Below, piece after piece: positions 6,922 through 13,638 of a stretch of DNA of 64,000 nucleotides. The DNA lies in contig NZ_VJZP01000003.1 of NCBI RefSeq assembly GCF_007097265.1, forward strand, positions 62,001 through 126,000, written 5' to 3'. Every line of letters begins with the position of its first letter. The stretch's first letter is position 1. This DNA is from Flavobacterium gawalongense (lineage in GTDB: Bacteria > Bacteroidota > Bacteroidia > Flavobacteriales > Flavobacteriaceae). Under the pieces are notes generated by a model that saw nothing but the letters and a program-made list of their open reading frames with translations, was not told the DNA's origin and did no database searches. The translations under genes were made by a program, and so were the position numbers.

Positions 6922-8343
6922 ATGCTAAAATCCTTTACAGTCTTACTGATTACCCTTCTTATTGTGTTGATTTCCGGTTGTTCCACATCTCAAAAAATAG
7001 CTACATTAAAACCCGAACCAGATGATGCTATTCCCTTAGTTTACGAAAACATACCTTCTTTTATTAATTTACCAATTAGCATAAAATTAAAGGATATTGA
7101 GAACCAAACTAATTCACTCTTAAACGGATTAATCTATGAGGATAACAACATTGAAGATGATGATATTGAAATGAAAGTTTGGCAACAAGCACCAATCACT
7201 ATCACGAATGATAACGGATCCCGAAGCTTCGGGGCAGGAGAAAAAATAAAAACGATTTTGCCATTGAAGGCTATAATAAAATATAGAATTGGCACAAAAA
7301 AACTGGGCGTTGAACTTTATGATACACGCGAATTTAACCTTGATGGTGTAGTCACTTTAATAAGTGATGTGGATTTAATCAATTGGAAATTAAACACAAA
7401 AACCGAATTAAAATCATTAGATTGGAATGAAAGTCCAACAATGACCGTTTTTGGAAAAAATATGCCCGTCACTTATTTAATTAATCCTGGTATAAAACTT
7501 TTTAAATCGAAAATCGAAAAAAAGATTGATGATGCTATAGCAAAATCTATGGACTTTAAACCTAATGTTCTTTCCGCATTAGAAAAAATTTGCACTCCTT
7601 TTCAAATGAGTAATACGTATGAAAGTTGGCTTCGAATTGTTCCTATTGAAATTTATTCTACCAGCGCCAAACTAAAAAACGACACTTTCATACTGGGAAT
7701 GGGAATGAAATGCAACATGGAAACATTGATAGGACGACAACCAGAATCTAAATTTAACAAAAACAAAATCGTTCTGAAACCCGTCACAAAAATCCCGGAA
7801 GAAATGACAGCAAATATTGTTGCAGTTTCTACCTATCAAGAAGCTTCAAAAATAATGACCAAAAATTTCTCTGGACAGGAATTTGGCTCAGGAAGTAAGA
7901 AAATTAAAGTGCAAAACGTAGCTATTTGGCATAAAAACGGCAAAATGATAATTGCTTTGGATGTATTGGGATCTGTTGACGGAACTATTTATCTGGCTGG
8001 ATTTCCACAATACAACGAACAAACCAAAGAAGTATTTTTTGACAAATTGGATTATGCCTTAGACACAAAGAATAAATTAATGCGCACTGCTAACTGGCTT
8101 GCTCAAGGATTAATTTTAAAAAAAATTCAGCAAAGTTGTCGCTACTCTATAAAACCAAATTTAGACGAAGGAAAACAAAGCATGGTAAATTATTTGAAGA
8201 ATTATTCGCCCATGCCAGGTGTTTATGTAAATGGAAAAATGGAAGATATTCAATTTCAAAAAATTGAACTAACAAATCAGGCTATCATTGCCTTTATACA
8301 AGTAAAAGGAACTGTAAATGTATCGGTAGATGGTTTAAAATAG
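6922..8343 (+). CDS. DUF4403 family lipoprotein
   Basis: A 473-residue exported lipoprotein. The N-terminus (MLKSFTVLLITLLIVLISGC) is a lipoprotein signal with Cys20 as the lipidation site. The body matches DUF4403: an early SFINLPISIKLKDIENQTNS segment, a central AIIKYRIGTKKLGVEL region, and a C-terminal IQFQKIELTNQAIIAFIQVKG segment ending in a beta-strand. I recall this family as having a duplicated lipid-binding-like fold, but its role is not established. The gene stands alone, divergent from the efflux operon and convergent with the cox operon; a GC-rich hairpin separates it from the latter. Confidence 0.8.
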   Translation: MLKSFTVLLITLLIVLISGCSTSQKIATLKPEPDDAIPLVYENIPSFINLPISIKLKDIENQTNSLLNGLIYEDNNIEDDDIEMKVWQQAPITITNDNGSRSFGAGEKIKTILPLKAIIKYRIGTKKLGVELYDTREFNLDGVVTLISDVDLINWKLNTKTELKSLDWNESPTMTVFGKNMPVTYLINPGIKLFKSKIEKKIDDAIAKSMDFKPNVLSALEKICTPFQMSNTYESWLRIVPIEIYSTSAKLKNDTFILGMGMKCNMETLIGRQPESKFNKNKIVLKPVTKIPEEMTANIVAVSTYQEASKIMTKNFSGQEFGSGSKKIKVQNVAIWHKNGKMIIALDVLGSVDGTIYLAGFPQYNEQTKEVFFDKLDYALDTKNKLMRTANWLAQGLILKKIQQSCRYSIKPNLDEGKQSMVNYLKNYSPMPGVYVNGKMEDIQFQKIELTNQAIIAFIQVKGTVNVSVDGLK

Positions 8344-8358
8344 AGATCCCCTCCCCAA

Positions 8359-8377
8359 CCCTCCCCGAAGGGGAGGG
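8359..8377. repeat. GC-rich intergenic hairpin (CCCTCCCC/GGGGAGGG)
   Basis: CCCTCCCC, GAA, GGGGAGGG form a perfect 8-bp stem, preceded by another CCCTCCCC (8349-8356). It lies between convergent genes and is strikingly GC-rich for this AT-rich genome. Such C-rich palindromes recur between genes in Bacteroidetes genomes in my experience. It may stop transcription from either side, but there is no U-run. Confidence 0.6.
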
Positions 8378-8427
8378 AGCCATTCAGATAAAATGGAATT
8401 TGGGTTGTTTTTTTAAATTTTTAACCC

Positions 8428-8640
8428 TTAGGCTTTCTTCTTTTTCATTCTATAGATAGCATAACCAATAGCCCCAACTAGAATATAAGGAATTACCATT
8501 AAGTAAACGATTCCGTCATTGACAGCTGCCGCTTTCGCTGTATTGCCTTCACTAGCCAATGCTGCACGACACATAGCACATTGTGCATAGGAAGCAACTT
8601 CAAAAAACAAAAAACAAAAAACAAAAAGTAAATTTTTCAT
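8428..8640 (-). CDS. Small exported membrane protein with CxxC motif, end of cox operon
   Basis: From the ATG at 8640 it encodes 70 residues: a signal sequence (MKNLLFVFCFLFFEVASYAQ), then CAMC (two cysteines right after the likely cleavage site), a short polar stretch, one transmembrane helix (about residues 42-62) and a basic tail MKKKKA. A reading from 8700 would run through a heptanucleotide repeat and overlap the DUF420 stop, so I reject it. The cysteine pair and the position at the end of an oxidase operon suggest a metal or redox role in oxidase assembly; that is inference. Four heptamer units CAAAAAA (plus-strand sense) encode part of the signal peptide. Confidence 0.7.
   Translation of the reverse strand: MKNLLFVFCFLFFEVASYAQCAMCRAALASEGNTAKAAAVNDGIVYLMVIPYILVGAIGYAIYRMKKKKA
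8601..8628. repeat. Heptanucleotide tandem repeat inside a signal-peptide coding region
   Basis: Units CAAAAAA at 8601-8607, 8608-8614 and 8615-8621 plus CAAAAAG at 8622-8628 are in perfect 7-nt register. They encode the Phe/Leu-rich core of the signal peptide of the small CxxC protein. Gain or loss of one 7-nt unit would shift the frame. Confidence 0.7.
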
Positions 8641-8646
8641 GTTTAG

Positions 8647-8688
8647 CACTGAATACTGAACACTAAAAACTGAACACTGAACACTTTC
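8647..8688. repeat. Heptanucleotide tandem repeat (NACTGAA) in the leader of the CxxC gene
   Basis: Six consecutive 7-nt units: CACTGAA, TACTGAA, CACTAAA, AACTGAA, CACTGAA, CACTTTC. It lies between the stop region of the DUF420 gene and the start of the small CxxC gene, 18 nt from the CAAAAAA array. Confidence 0.75.
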
Positions 8689-8692
8689 TTTT

Positions 8693-9232
8693 CTATACAT
8701 AATATGGTGAAATCATTAAGTAAACAACTACTCCGGTAACAGCAACATACAACCAGATTGGAAAAGTGATTTTGGCAATCTTTTTATGGGTATCAAATTT
8801 TTGCGATAATGCTCTAACATAAGTTATTAAAACCATTGGAATAATAGCAATGGATAAAATTATGTGCGTGATTAAAATGAAAAAATAAACGTATCGAATT
8901 GTCCCTTCACCACCAAATTTTGTAGAATCAGCAGTCATGTGGTACGCAACATACATAACAAGAAAAGCTACAGATAAAGCAATTGCTGAAGCCATCAATC
9001 TTTCATGAAGTATTCTTTTTCCGTTTTTAATGGCAAGTACAGCGGCAATTAAAACAAGAGCCGTCATTCCATTGATAGTAGCGTAAATTGGAGGTAAAAA
9101 AGAAAGCGGCTCAACATTGTAGCCAAAATCTTTTAGTTTCACTCCAAAAAGAATCGCGACTACAACCGGAATCACAATCGATACAATGATTATAAACTTA
9201 CTAAATTTTTGTTCTAATGAATTATCTTCCAT
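8693..9232 (-). CDS. DUF420 membrane protein (cytochrome oxidase-associated)
   Basis: A 179-residue protein with five predicted transmembrane helices (about 13-33, 46-65, 79-98, 114-138, 152-175). It matches DUF420; relatives in Firmicutes (CtaM) are needed to make an active haem-copper oxidase. Conserved His residues lie at membrane edges (HERLMASAIALSVAFLVMYV, VAYHMT, THIILS). The operon of oxidase subunits and Sco supports a similar role, but function in Bacteroidetes is inferred. The gap to the upstream Sco gene is 2 bp, so translation is probably coupled. Confidence 0.82.
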   Translation of the reverse strand: MEDNSLEQKFSKFIIIVSIVIPVVVAILFGVKLKDFGYNVEPLSFLPPIYATINGMTALVLIAAVLAIKNGKRILHERLMASAIALSVAFLVMYVAYHMTADSTKFGGEGTIRYVYFFILITHIILSIAIIPMVLITYVRALSQKFDTHKKIAKITFPIWLYVAVTGVVVYLMISPYYV

Positions 9233-9234
9233 TT

Positions 9235-9921
9235 TTATTCTTCTAATAATATATTGATATCCTGCTGAATGTTTCTTACTCCTTTTTTATCTAAACCATC
9301 GTAATATAAAATCGGGTTTCCAAAATCATCTTTTCGGCAACGAATATTACCATTTTTATCAATTAAGGCAAATAATCCCGAATGCTCAAACCCTCCTGTC
9401 ACCTTAGCGTTTTCACCCGCATAAAGGTTAAATCCCTTATTGGCTAAATCAAAAACATAGGCTTTATCTCCGGTCAAAAAATTCCAATTTGAAGATTTAA
9501 CACCTAAAAGAGCAGCATGCTTTTTCAACACTTCCGGCGTGTCATTTAAAGGATCTATTGTAATAGAAACAATTCCAAAATTAGGATTCCCAAAAAAACT
9601 CTTTTCAATAGCCAACATACTTGCATTCATTTTTGGGCAAATTGTTGGGCATGTTGAAAAGAAAAACTCCAAAACATACACTTTTCCTTTGTAAGTCTCA
9701 TTAGTTATCTTTTTATTATCCTGGTTTACTAATTCGAATTTTGGTGCCGGACCAATTTTGACTAATTTCTCATCTCCCTTAGTTGTCGGATTGACTTTAT
9801 CCAGTCGATCCCCTCTTACAACTTCGTTATTTTGAATTTTATCTATTATTTTAGGTACAGCATAAATTCCGAAAATTAATACAATAAATGAAATTCCTAT
9901 GTATGATTTATTTTTAAGCAT
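9235..9921 (-). CDS. SCO1/SenC family copper chaperone
   Basis: A membrane-anchored thioredoxin-fold protein (228 residues) that delivers copper to the CuA site of cytochrome oxidase. It has an N-terminal anchor (about 7-22), the copper-binding CPTIC motif (Cys91 and Cys95) inside VLEFFFSTCPTICPKMNASM, and the conserved distal His (about 180) in GGFEHSGLFAL. All three copper ligands are present, so it should be functional, unlike its neighbour upstream, which lacks the cysteines. The setting within the cox operon fits. Confidence 0.92.
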   Translation of the reverse strand: MLKNKSYIGISFIVLIFGIYAVPKIIDKIQNNEVVRGDRLDKVNPTTKGDEKLVKIGPAPKFELVNQDNKKITNETYKGKVYVLEFFFSTCPTICPKMNASMLAIEKSFFGNPNFGIVSITIDPLNDTPEVLKKHAALLGVKSSNWNFLTGDKAYVFDLANKGFNLYAGENAKVTGGFEHSGLFALIDKNGNIRCRKDDFGNPILYYDGLDKKGVRNIQQDINILLEE

Positions 9922-9931
9922 AAATTAAAAA

Positions 9932-10573
9932 TTAAATTTTTCTGGTGGCATTATTATTTTTTTTAAGAGCAGCACGATATTCATAAAGAATAACTTTAAA
10001 ATCATCTAACATTTCGTTACTTAACTCTGCCGGATGAAACGTATTATAACCTTCTTTATAATCCTTCACCAGTTTTCTTCCTCTAAGATTTCTTTCTTTA
10101 TCAATTATATATACGTTTGGTGTACCTAAATTCCCATCAAGTTCCCCTACCAGTTTTAATTGATCATAATAAGTATTAATCTCCTGAGGAGAGGTGAAAA
10201 GAAAATGCCATTGAGAAACATCGGTAAAAGCAGCTAAAGCATCAATCACTTTTTTAGCATCATTTTCAGTTCCGACAGGGCAAATTACAACAAATTGCAA
10301 ATCTTTGAAGTCATGATACCTTTGATAAATTTTTTGATTTAGATTGAAAAAATTGCCTCTGTTTTTCAAAAGTTCAGTACCTGAAAAACCAAGAATAGTG
10401 ACTTTTCCGTCTAAACTGATTTTTTTTCCGTCTAGAGATTTCCATTTACCAAAATCAGCAGTTTTTGGAGTTATAACAGGTAATTTTGTAAAACTATTTA
10501 CACCCGAAGCAAAAAAAAGATAAGCAACTATAGGCAAAATGAAAAGGACAAATAGAACAATATTTTTTTTCAT
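9932..10573 (-). CDS. Sco/thioredoxin-like protein lacking the CxxxC motif
   Basis: From the ATG at 10573 it encodes 213 residues with one N-terminal membrane anchor (MKKNIVLFVLFILPIVAYLF). The body looks like a thioredoxin fold (DGKVTILGFSGTELL, a helix, FVVICPVG, then TPNVYIIDKERNLRGR near the end). Aligned by eye with the next gene, the place of CPTIC is taken by SGTELLKNRG, so it cannot bind copper or do dithiol chemistry in the normal way. It may be a structural assembly partner. The longer ORF from 10618 runs into the terminator hairpin, so the shorter start is preferred. It lies after a terminator-like hairpin and 10 bp before Sco. Confidence 0.72.
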   Translation of the reverse strand: MKKNIVLFVLFILPIVAYLFFASGVNSFTKLPVITPKTADFGKWKSLDGKKISLDGKVTILGFSGTELLKNRGNFFNLNQKIYQRYHDFKDLQFVVICPVGTENDAKKVIDALAAFTDVSQWHFLFTSPQEINTYYDQLKLVGELDGNLGTPNVYIIDKERNLRGRKLVKDYKEGYNTFHPAELSNEMLDDFKVILYEYRAALKKNNNATRKI

Positions 10574-10602
10574 TGTAATGATAAAATTTAAAGTACAAAA
10601 AT

Positions 10603-10634
10603 AAAAAAAGGTACGCAATGCGTACCCTTTTTTT
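10603..10634. terminator. Hairpin terminator between cox subunit IV and the Sco-like gene
   Basis: GGTACGC, AAT, GCGTACC forms a perfect 7-bp stem (10610-10626) with A-runs on the left and T-runs on the right, so it could work in both directions. On the minus strand it follows the subunit IV stop by 22 nt. It may reduce transcription of the downstream assembly genes relative to the structural subunits. Confidence 0.7.
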
Positions 10635-10648
10635 GAATTAATATCTTG

Positions 10649-10999
10649 TTAAAAATTCCATTTAATAGTAGAATTTTTAAAAACCTCATAAATATAATTC
10701 CCTTCAGTCAAAAGAATGAAGAGCAAATATAATATCAGAAAAATTACGGGAAAAACAACTGCACTTCTTAAAGTACTTTTTTCACCTTCCATGTGCATAA
10801 AAGCCCATACAATATAGTATGCCTTAAAAATGGTAAGAGCATAAAATATCCAATTAAGTAAATTCATACTTAAAAAACTGTTCATGTGGAGAAAATCTGG
10901 TTTCAAAATACCAAGATAAACTTCTATTATTGTTACGGCAGATAATATTCCGAAAACTTTCCAGATTCTACCTGTATTAGATACGTGTTCGTGTGACAT
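10649..10999 (-). CDS. Cytochrome c oxidase subunit IV family protein
   Basis: A small (116-residue) membrane subunit of the haem-copper oxidase. From the ATG at 10999 the protein begins MSHEHVSNTGRIWKVFGILS and shows three transmembrane helices (about 12-30, 43-64, 76-98). The pattern ALTIFKAYYIVWAFMHMEGE is typical of prokaryotic COX4. The longer frame from 11056 overlaps the upstream subunit III gene and is rejected. It lies 20 bp downstream of subunit III. Confidence 0.88.
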   Translation of the reverse strand: MSHEHVSNTGRIWKVFGILSAVTIIEVYLGILKPDFLHMNSFLSMNLLNWIFYALTIFKAYYIVWAFMHMEGEKSTLRSAVVFPVIFLILYLLFILLTEGNYIYEVFKNSTIKWNF

Positions 11000-11019
11000 G
11001 ATAATTACTTTTTTGAAAA

Positions 11020-11997
11020 TTAAACGAGATAGAAAACTGTAAATACAAATACCCAAACTAAATCGACAAAGTGCCAGTAAAGCCCCACTTTTTCTACCAT
11101 TTCATAGCTTTTTCTTTTTTCGTAAGTTCCAATTAATACATTAAAAAATATAATAATATTTATTATTACTCCTGAAAATACGTGAAAACCGTGGAATCCT
11201 GTTATAAAGAAAAAGAAATCTGCGAATAATTTACTTCCGTATTCGTTTCTGGTTAAGTTCGCACCTTCCACTACATAGCTGGCTTGGCTTAACCTCAATT
11301 CAGATTCTTCTCTAGAAAGAATTGTTTTATGTTTTTCTTTCGTTATCACCTCAGTTCTGATCAAAAGATCAGGATGAGCTTTGAAACCTGCCTGAACTTC
11401 GGCTACAGAATAAGAAGGCAAACTAGACTCATTCATAAACCATTTCCCTTTATTTCGAGTCAATTGTTCTCTTTCTTCCGGCAAAGTAGCCGCAAAATCA
11501 GCAAGAGCCACTCGGTGTCCTTCCTTATCAACAAACTGAAGTAAACTACCTCCTTTTGTTTCAATTGCACCATATTCACCTTTTATGAAATTTTTCCATT
11601 CCCAAGCTTGAGATCCTACGAAAATCAAACCTCCGATAATGGTTAAAAACATATAAATAACAACTTTATTTTTTTTCATTTGATGACCTGCATCAACAGC
11701 CAAAACCATTGTTACAGATGAAAAAATCAAAATAAAAGTCATTAATGCCACATAATACATTGGAGCGGACACGCCATGCATAAATGGAAAGTGAGTAAAC
11801 ACTTCATCGGCCAAAGGCCATGTTTCAATAAATTTAAATCTAGAAAAACCATACGCCGCTAGAAATCCAGAGAACGTTAAGGCATCTGATACGATAAAAA
11901 ACCACATCATCAATTTGCCATAACTTGCTCCCATTGGCTCATTGCCGCCTCCCCAAGTTTTTTCTTCACTATTTGCAGTAGTAACTGTCGCTTCCAT
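11020..11997 (-). CDS. Cytochrome c oxidase subunit III with internal soluble insert
   Basis: Subunit III of the aa3/caa3-type oxidase: seven-helix membrane protein, 325 residues. The N-terminus ends with GASYGKLMMWFFIVSDALTF, and the last third has ADFFFFITGFHGFHVFSGV and YWHFVDLVWVFVFTVFY, the family signatures. Between two membrane helices (about 135-230) sits a charged, soluble insert of about 90 residues (EYGAIETKGGSLLQ to RLSQASYVVEGANL), which makes it longer than the typical 200-280 residues. A second, shorter subunit III homologue lies immediately upstream; pairs of this kind are common in Bacteroidetes. Confidence 0.92.
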   Translation of the reverse strand: MEATVTTANSEEKTWGGGNEPMGASYGKLMMWFFIVSDALTFSGFLAAYGFSRFKFIETWPLADEVFTHFPFMHGVSAPMYYVALMTFILIFSSVTMVLAVDAGHQMKKNKVVIYMFLTIIGGLIFVGSQAWEWKNFIKGEYGAIETKGGSLLQFVDKEGHRVALADFAATLPEEREQLTRNKGKWFMNESSLPSYSVAEVQAGFKAHPDLLIRTEVITKEKHKTILSREESELRLSQASYVVEGANLTRNEYGSKLFADFFFFITGFHGFHVFSGVIINIIIFFNVLIGTYEKRKSYEMVEKVGLYWHFVDLVWVFVFTVFYLV

Positions 11998-12039
11998 AAA
12001 AGTTATTCGTTAAAAAGTTCCCAAATTTACGTTTTTTTC

Positions 12040-12627
12040 TTATTTAAAGAAATATAAAAACAAAAACAAATAAACCCATAATATATCAAGAAAGTGCCAG
12101 TACATCGCACCTAGTTCAATTCCAAGGGTTTGAGTTGAATTGTATTTTTGTTTAAAATGATTATAAATTACAATTAGAAGTGAAATTACGCCACCAGCAA
12201 GGTGAATCATGTGCACAACCGTTACAACGTATAAAAAAGTAGTCGTGATTGAGCTTCCGCTTCCTGTGAAATAATAGCCATTTTTCACTATTTGTCCAAA
12301 ACCTACAAATTGCAAAATTATAAACAATATTCCCAATGCTAAAGTAGCAAAAAGAAATTTAGTAGTTGCATTTTGATTGTTTTTTTGAATGGCTTTTTTA
12401 GCCAAATGAAACGTCACACTGCATCCTATGATTGCTAAAGTACTATAATAAAATGCTGTCGGTAATTGAAAATCCTTTAACCAATCGGCTCTGGATTTAC
12501 TTACTACGAATGCACTTGTAAGTCCTGCAAACATCATGGTCATACTGGCCATGGCAAACAGCAATATCAATTTATATGATCGCGCTGTTCTAGATTCATG
12601 TTCGTCTGTTGTCATTGTCATTTCCAT
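12040..12627 (-). CDS. Cytochrome c oxidase subunit III-like protein (short form)
   Basis: A 195-residue haem-copper oxidase subunit III homologue with about five transmembrane helices. The start region (SYKLILLFAMASMTMMFAGL) is followed by SAFVVSKSRADWL, and the end has VVHMIHLAGGVISLLI and AMYWHFLDILWVYLFLFLYF, matching subunit III signatures. It starts 2 bp after the ctaB stop and precedes the long subunit III gene, so it belongs to the cox operon. The first Met is followed by two more within five residues; which is used is not decidable. Confidence 0.9.
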   Translation of the reverse strand: MEMTMTTDEHESRTARSYKLILLFAMASMTMMFAGLTSAFVVSKSRADWLKDFQLPTAFYYSTLAIIGCSVTFHLAKKAIQKNNQNATTKFLFATLALGILFIILQFVGFGQIVKNGYYFTGSGSSITTTFLYVVTVVHMIHLAGGVISLLIVIYNHFKQKYNSTQTLGIELGAMYWHFLDILWVYLFLFLYFFK

Positions 12628-12629
12628 AA

Positions 12630-13532
12630 CTATCTTAAAAATTTATCAAATATATAAACTAATTGCAACAATGTAATATAAGAAACGCTTACCAGCATCA
12701 AGGTTCTTGCTGCTTTTGCGGTTCTTAATTTGTATAATTGCACTGCATAATAAAGCATCCAAACACCTAGCAAAAACACAACTATTGCTGTCACCGGGGT
12801 AATATATAAACGACCTGTATAACCCAAAACCGGTATCAGCGAAGCTATAATAAGCCAAACTGTATATAAAATAATTTGTAAAGCTGTTCCTTTATCTTTT
12901 TTTCCAGTAGGCAACATAAAGAAACCAGCTTTTTCATAATCTTCATACAAAAACCATCCAATAGCCCAGAAATGAGGGAATTGCCAAAAAAACTGTATCA
13001 AAAACAACGTCCCTGCCTCTATCCCAAACTCTCCTGTTGCCGCAACCCAACCTAACATAAAAGGGATTGCTCCCGGAAAGGCACCTACAAAAACAGACAA
13101 GGATGTCATGGTTTTTAAAGGTGTATAAACACTCGTATAAAGAAATATTGAAATCGCACCAAACATCGCCGTTTTTGGGTTAATCGTATAAAGCAAGACG
13201 ATCCCAATAATGGTAAGAAGACTTGCGATAATTAAAGCCGCACTTCGAGACATTCTACCTGCTGGAACGGGACGATTTTTCGTTCGATCCATCAAAGCAT
13301 CTAAATCTTTTTCGATAACCTGATTAAAAGCATTAGAAGCACCCACCATACAATACCCCCCAATCGCTAGTTTCAACAATGTCATCCAACTAAAAGAATG
13401 AATATCATAAATCCCAAGCATAAAACCCGCAACAGACGAAAACACAACGCTAACAGCGAGGCGCGCTTTGGTTATTTCGCGGAAATCAATGTAAATAGAT
13501 TTTAATGAAAGGGTATTTTGTGTTGCGTCCAA
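12630..13532 (-). CDS. ctaB: Protoheme IX farnesyltransferase (haem O synthase)
   Basis: An integral-membrane UbiA-type prenyltransferase (300 residues, about nine helices) that adds a farnesyl group to haem B to give haem O for the oxidase. The first Asp-rich motif is seen in NAFNQVIEKDLDALMDRTKN followed by RPVPAGRMS; the second aspartate region is WFLYEDYEKAGFFMLP. It is the first gene of the operon that continues with subunits III, III and IV. A good promoter lies upstream at 13566-13597. Confidence 0.94.
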   Translation of the reverse strand: MDATQNTLSLKSIYIDFREITKARLAVSVVFSSVAGFMLGIYDIHSFSWMTLLKLAIGGYCMVGASNAFNQVIEKDLDALMDRTKNRPVPAGRMSRSAALIIASLLTIIGIVLLYTINPKTAMFGAISIFLYTSVYTPLKTMTSLSVFVGAFPGAIPFMLGWVAATGEFGIEAGTLFLIQFFWQFPHFWAIGWFLYEDYEKAGFFMLPTGKKDKGTALQIILYTVWLIIASLIPVLGYTGRLYITPVTAIVVFLLGVWMLYYAVQLYKLRTAKAARTLMLVSVSYITLLQLVYIFDKFLR

Positions 13533-13565
13533 TGCTACTGTTTATTTGCTCTGTAAAAACTTTTG

Positions 13566-13597
13566 CAAAAGTAGGCTATCAAAAGCGATTTGGCAAA
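13566..13597 (-). promoter_or_regulatory. Putative promoter of the ctaB-cox operon
   Basis: On the minus strand TTTG at 13597-13594 is followed after 20 nt by TACTTTTG (13573-13566). Both Bacteroidetes elements match consensus with correct spacing, and the box lies 34 nt upstream of the ctaB start. Confidence 0.6.
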
Positions 13598-13638
13598 AAA
13601 CAATTCATAAAAAAGCTTTTTTAGAAATATAATTAAAA

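Noticed and set aside
8601..8688. CRISPR-like array
   Set aside because: Units are 7 nt without spacers; no Cas genes are in the window.
8641..8700. N-terminal extension of the small CxxC protein through the heptamer repeat
   Set aside because: The extension (for example CSVFSVQYSV) is a translation of the repeat and would overlap the DUF420 stop; the internal Met begins a proper signal peptide.
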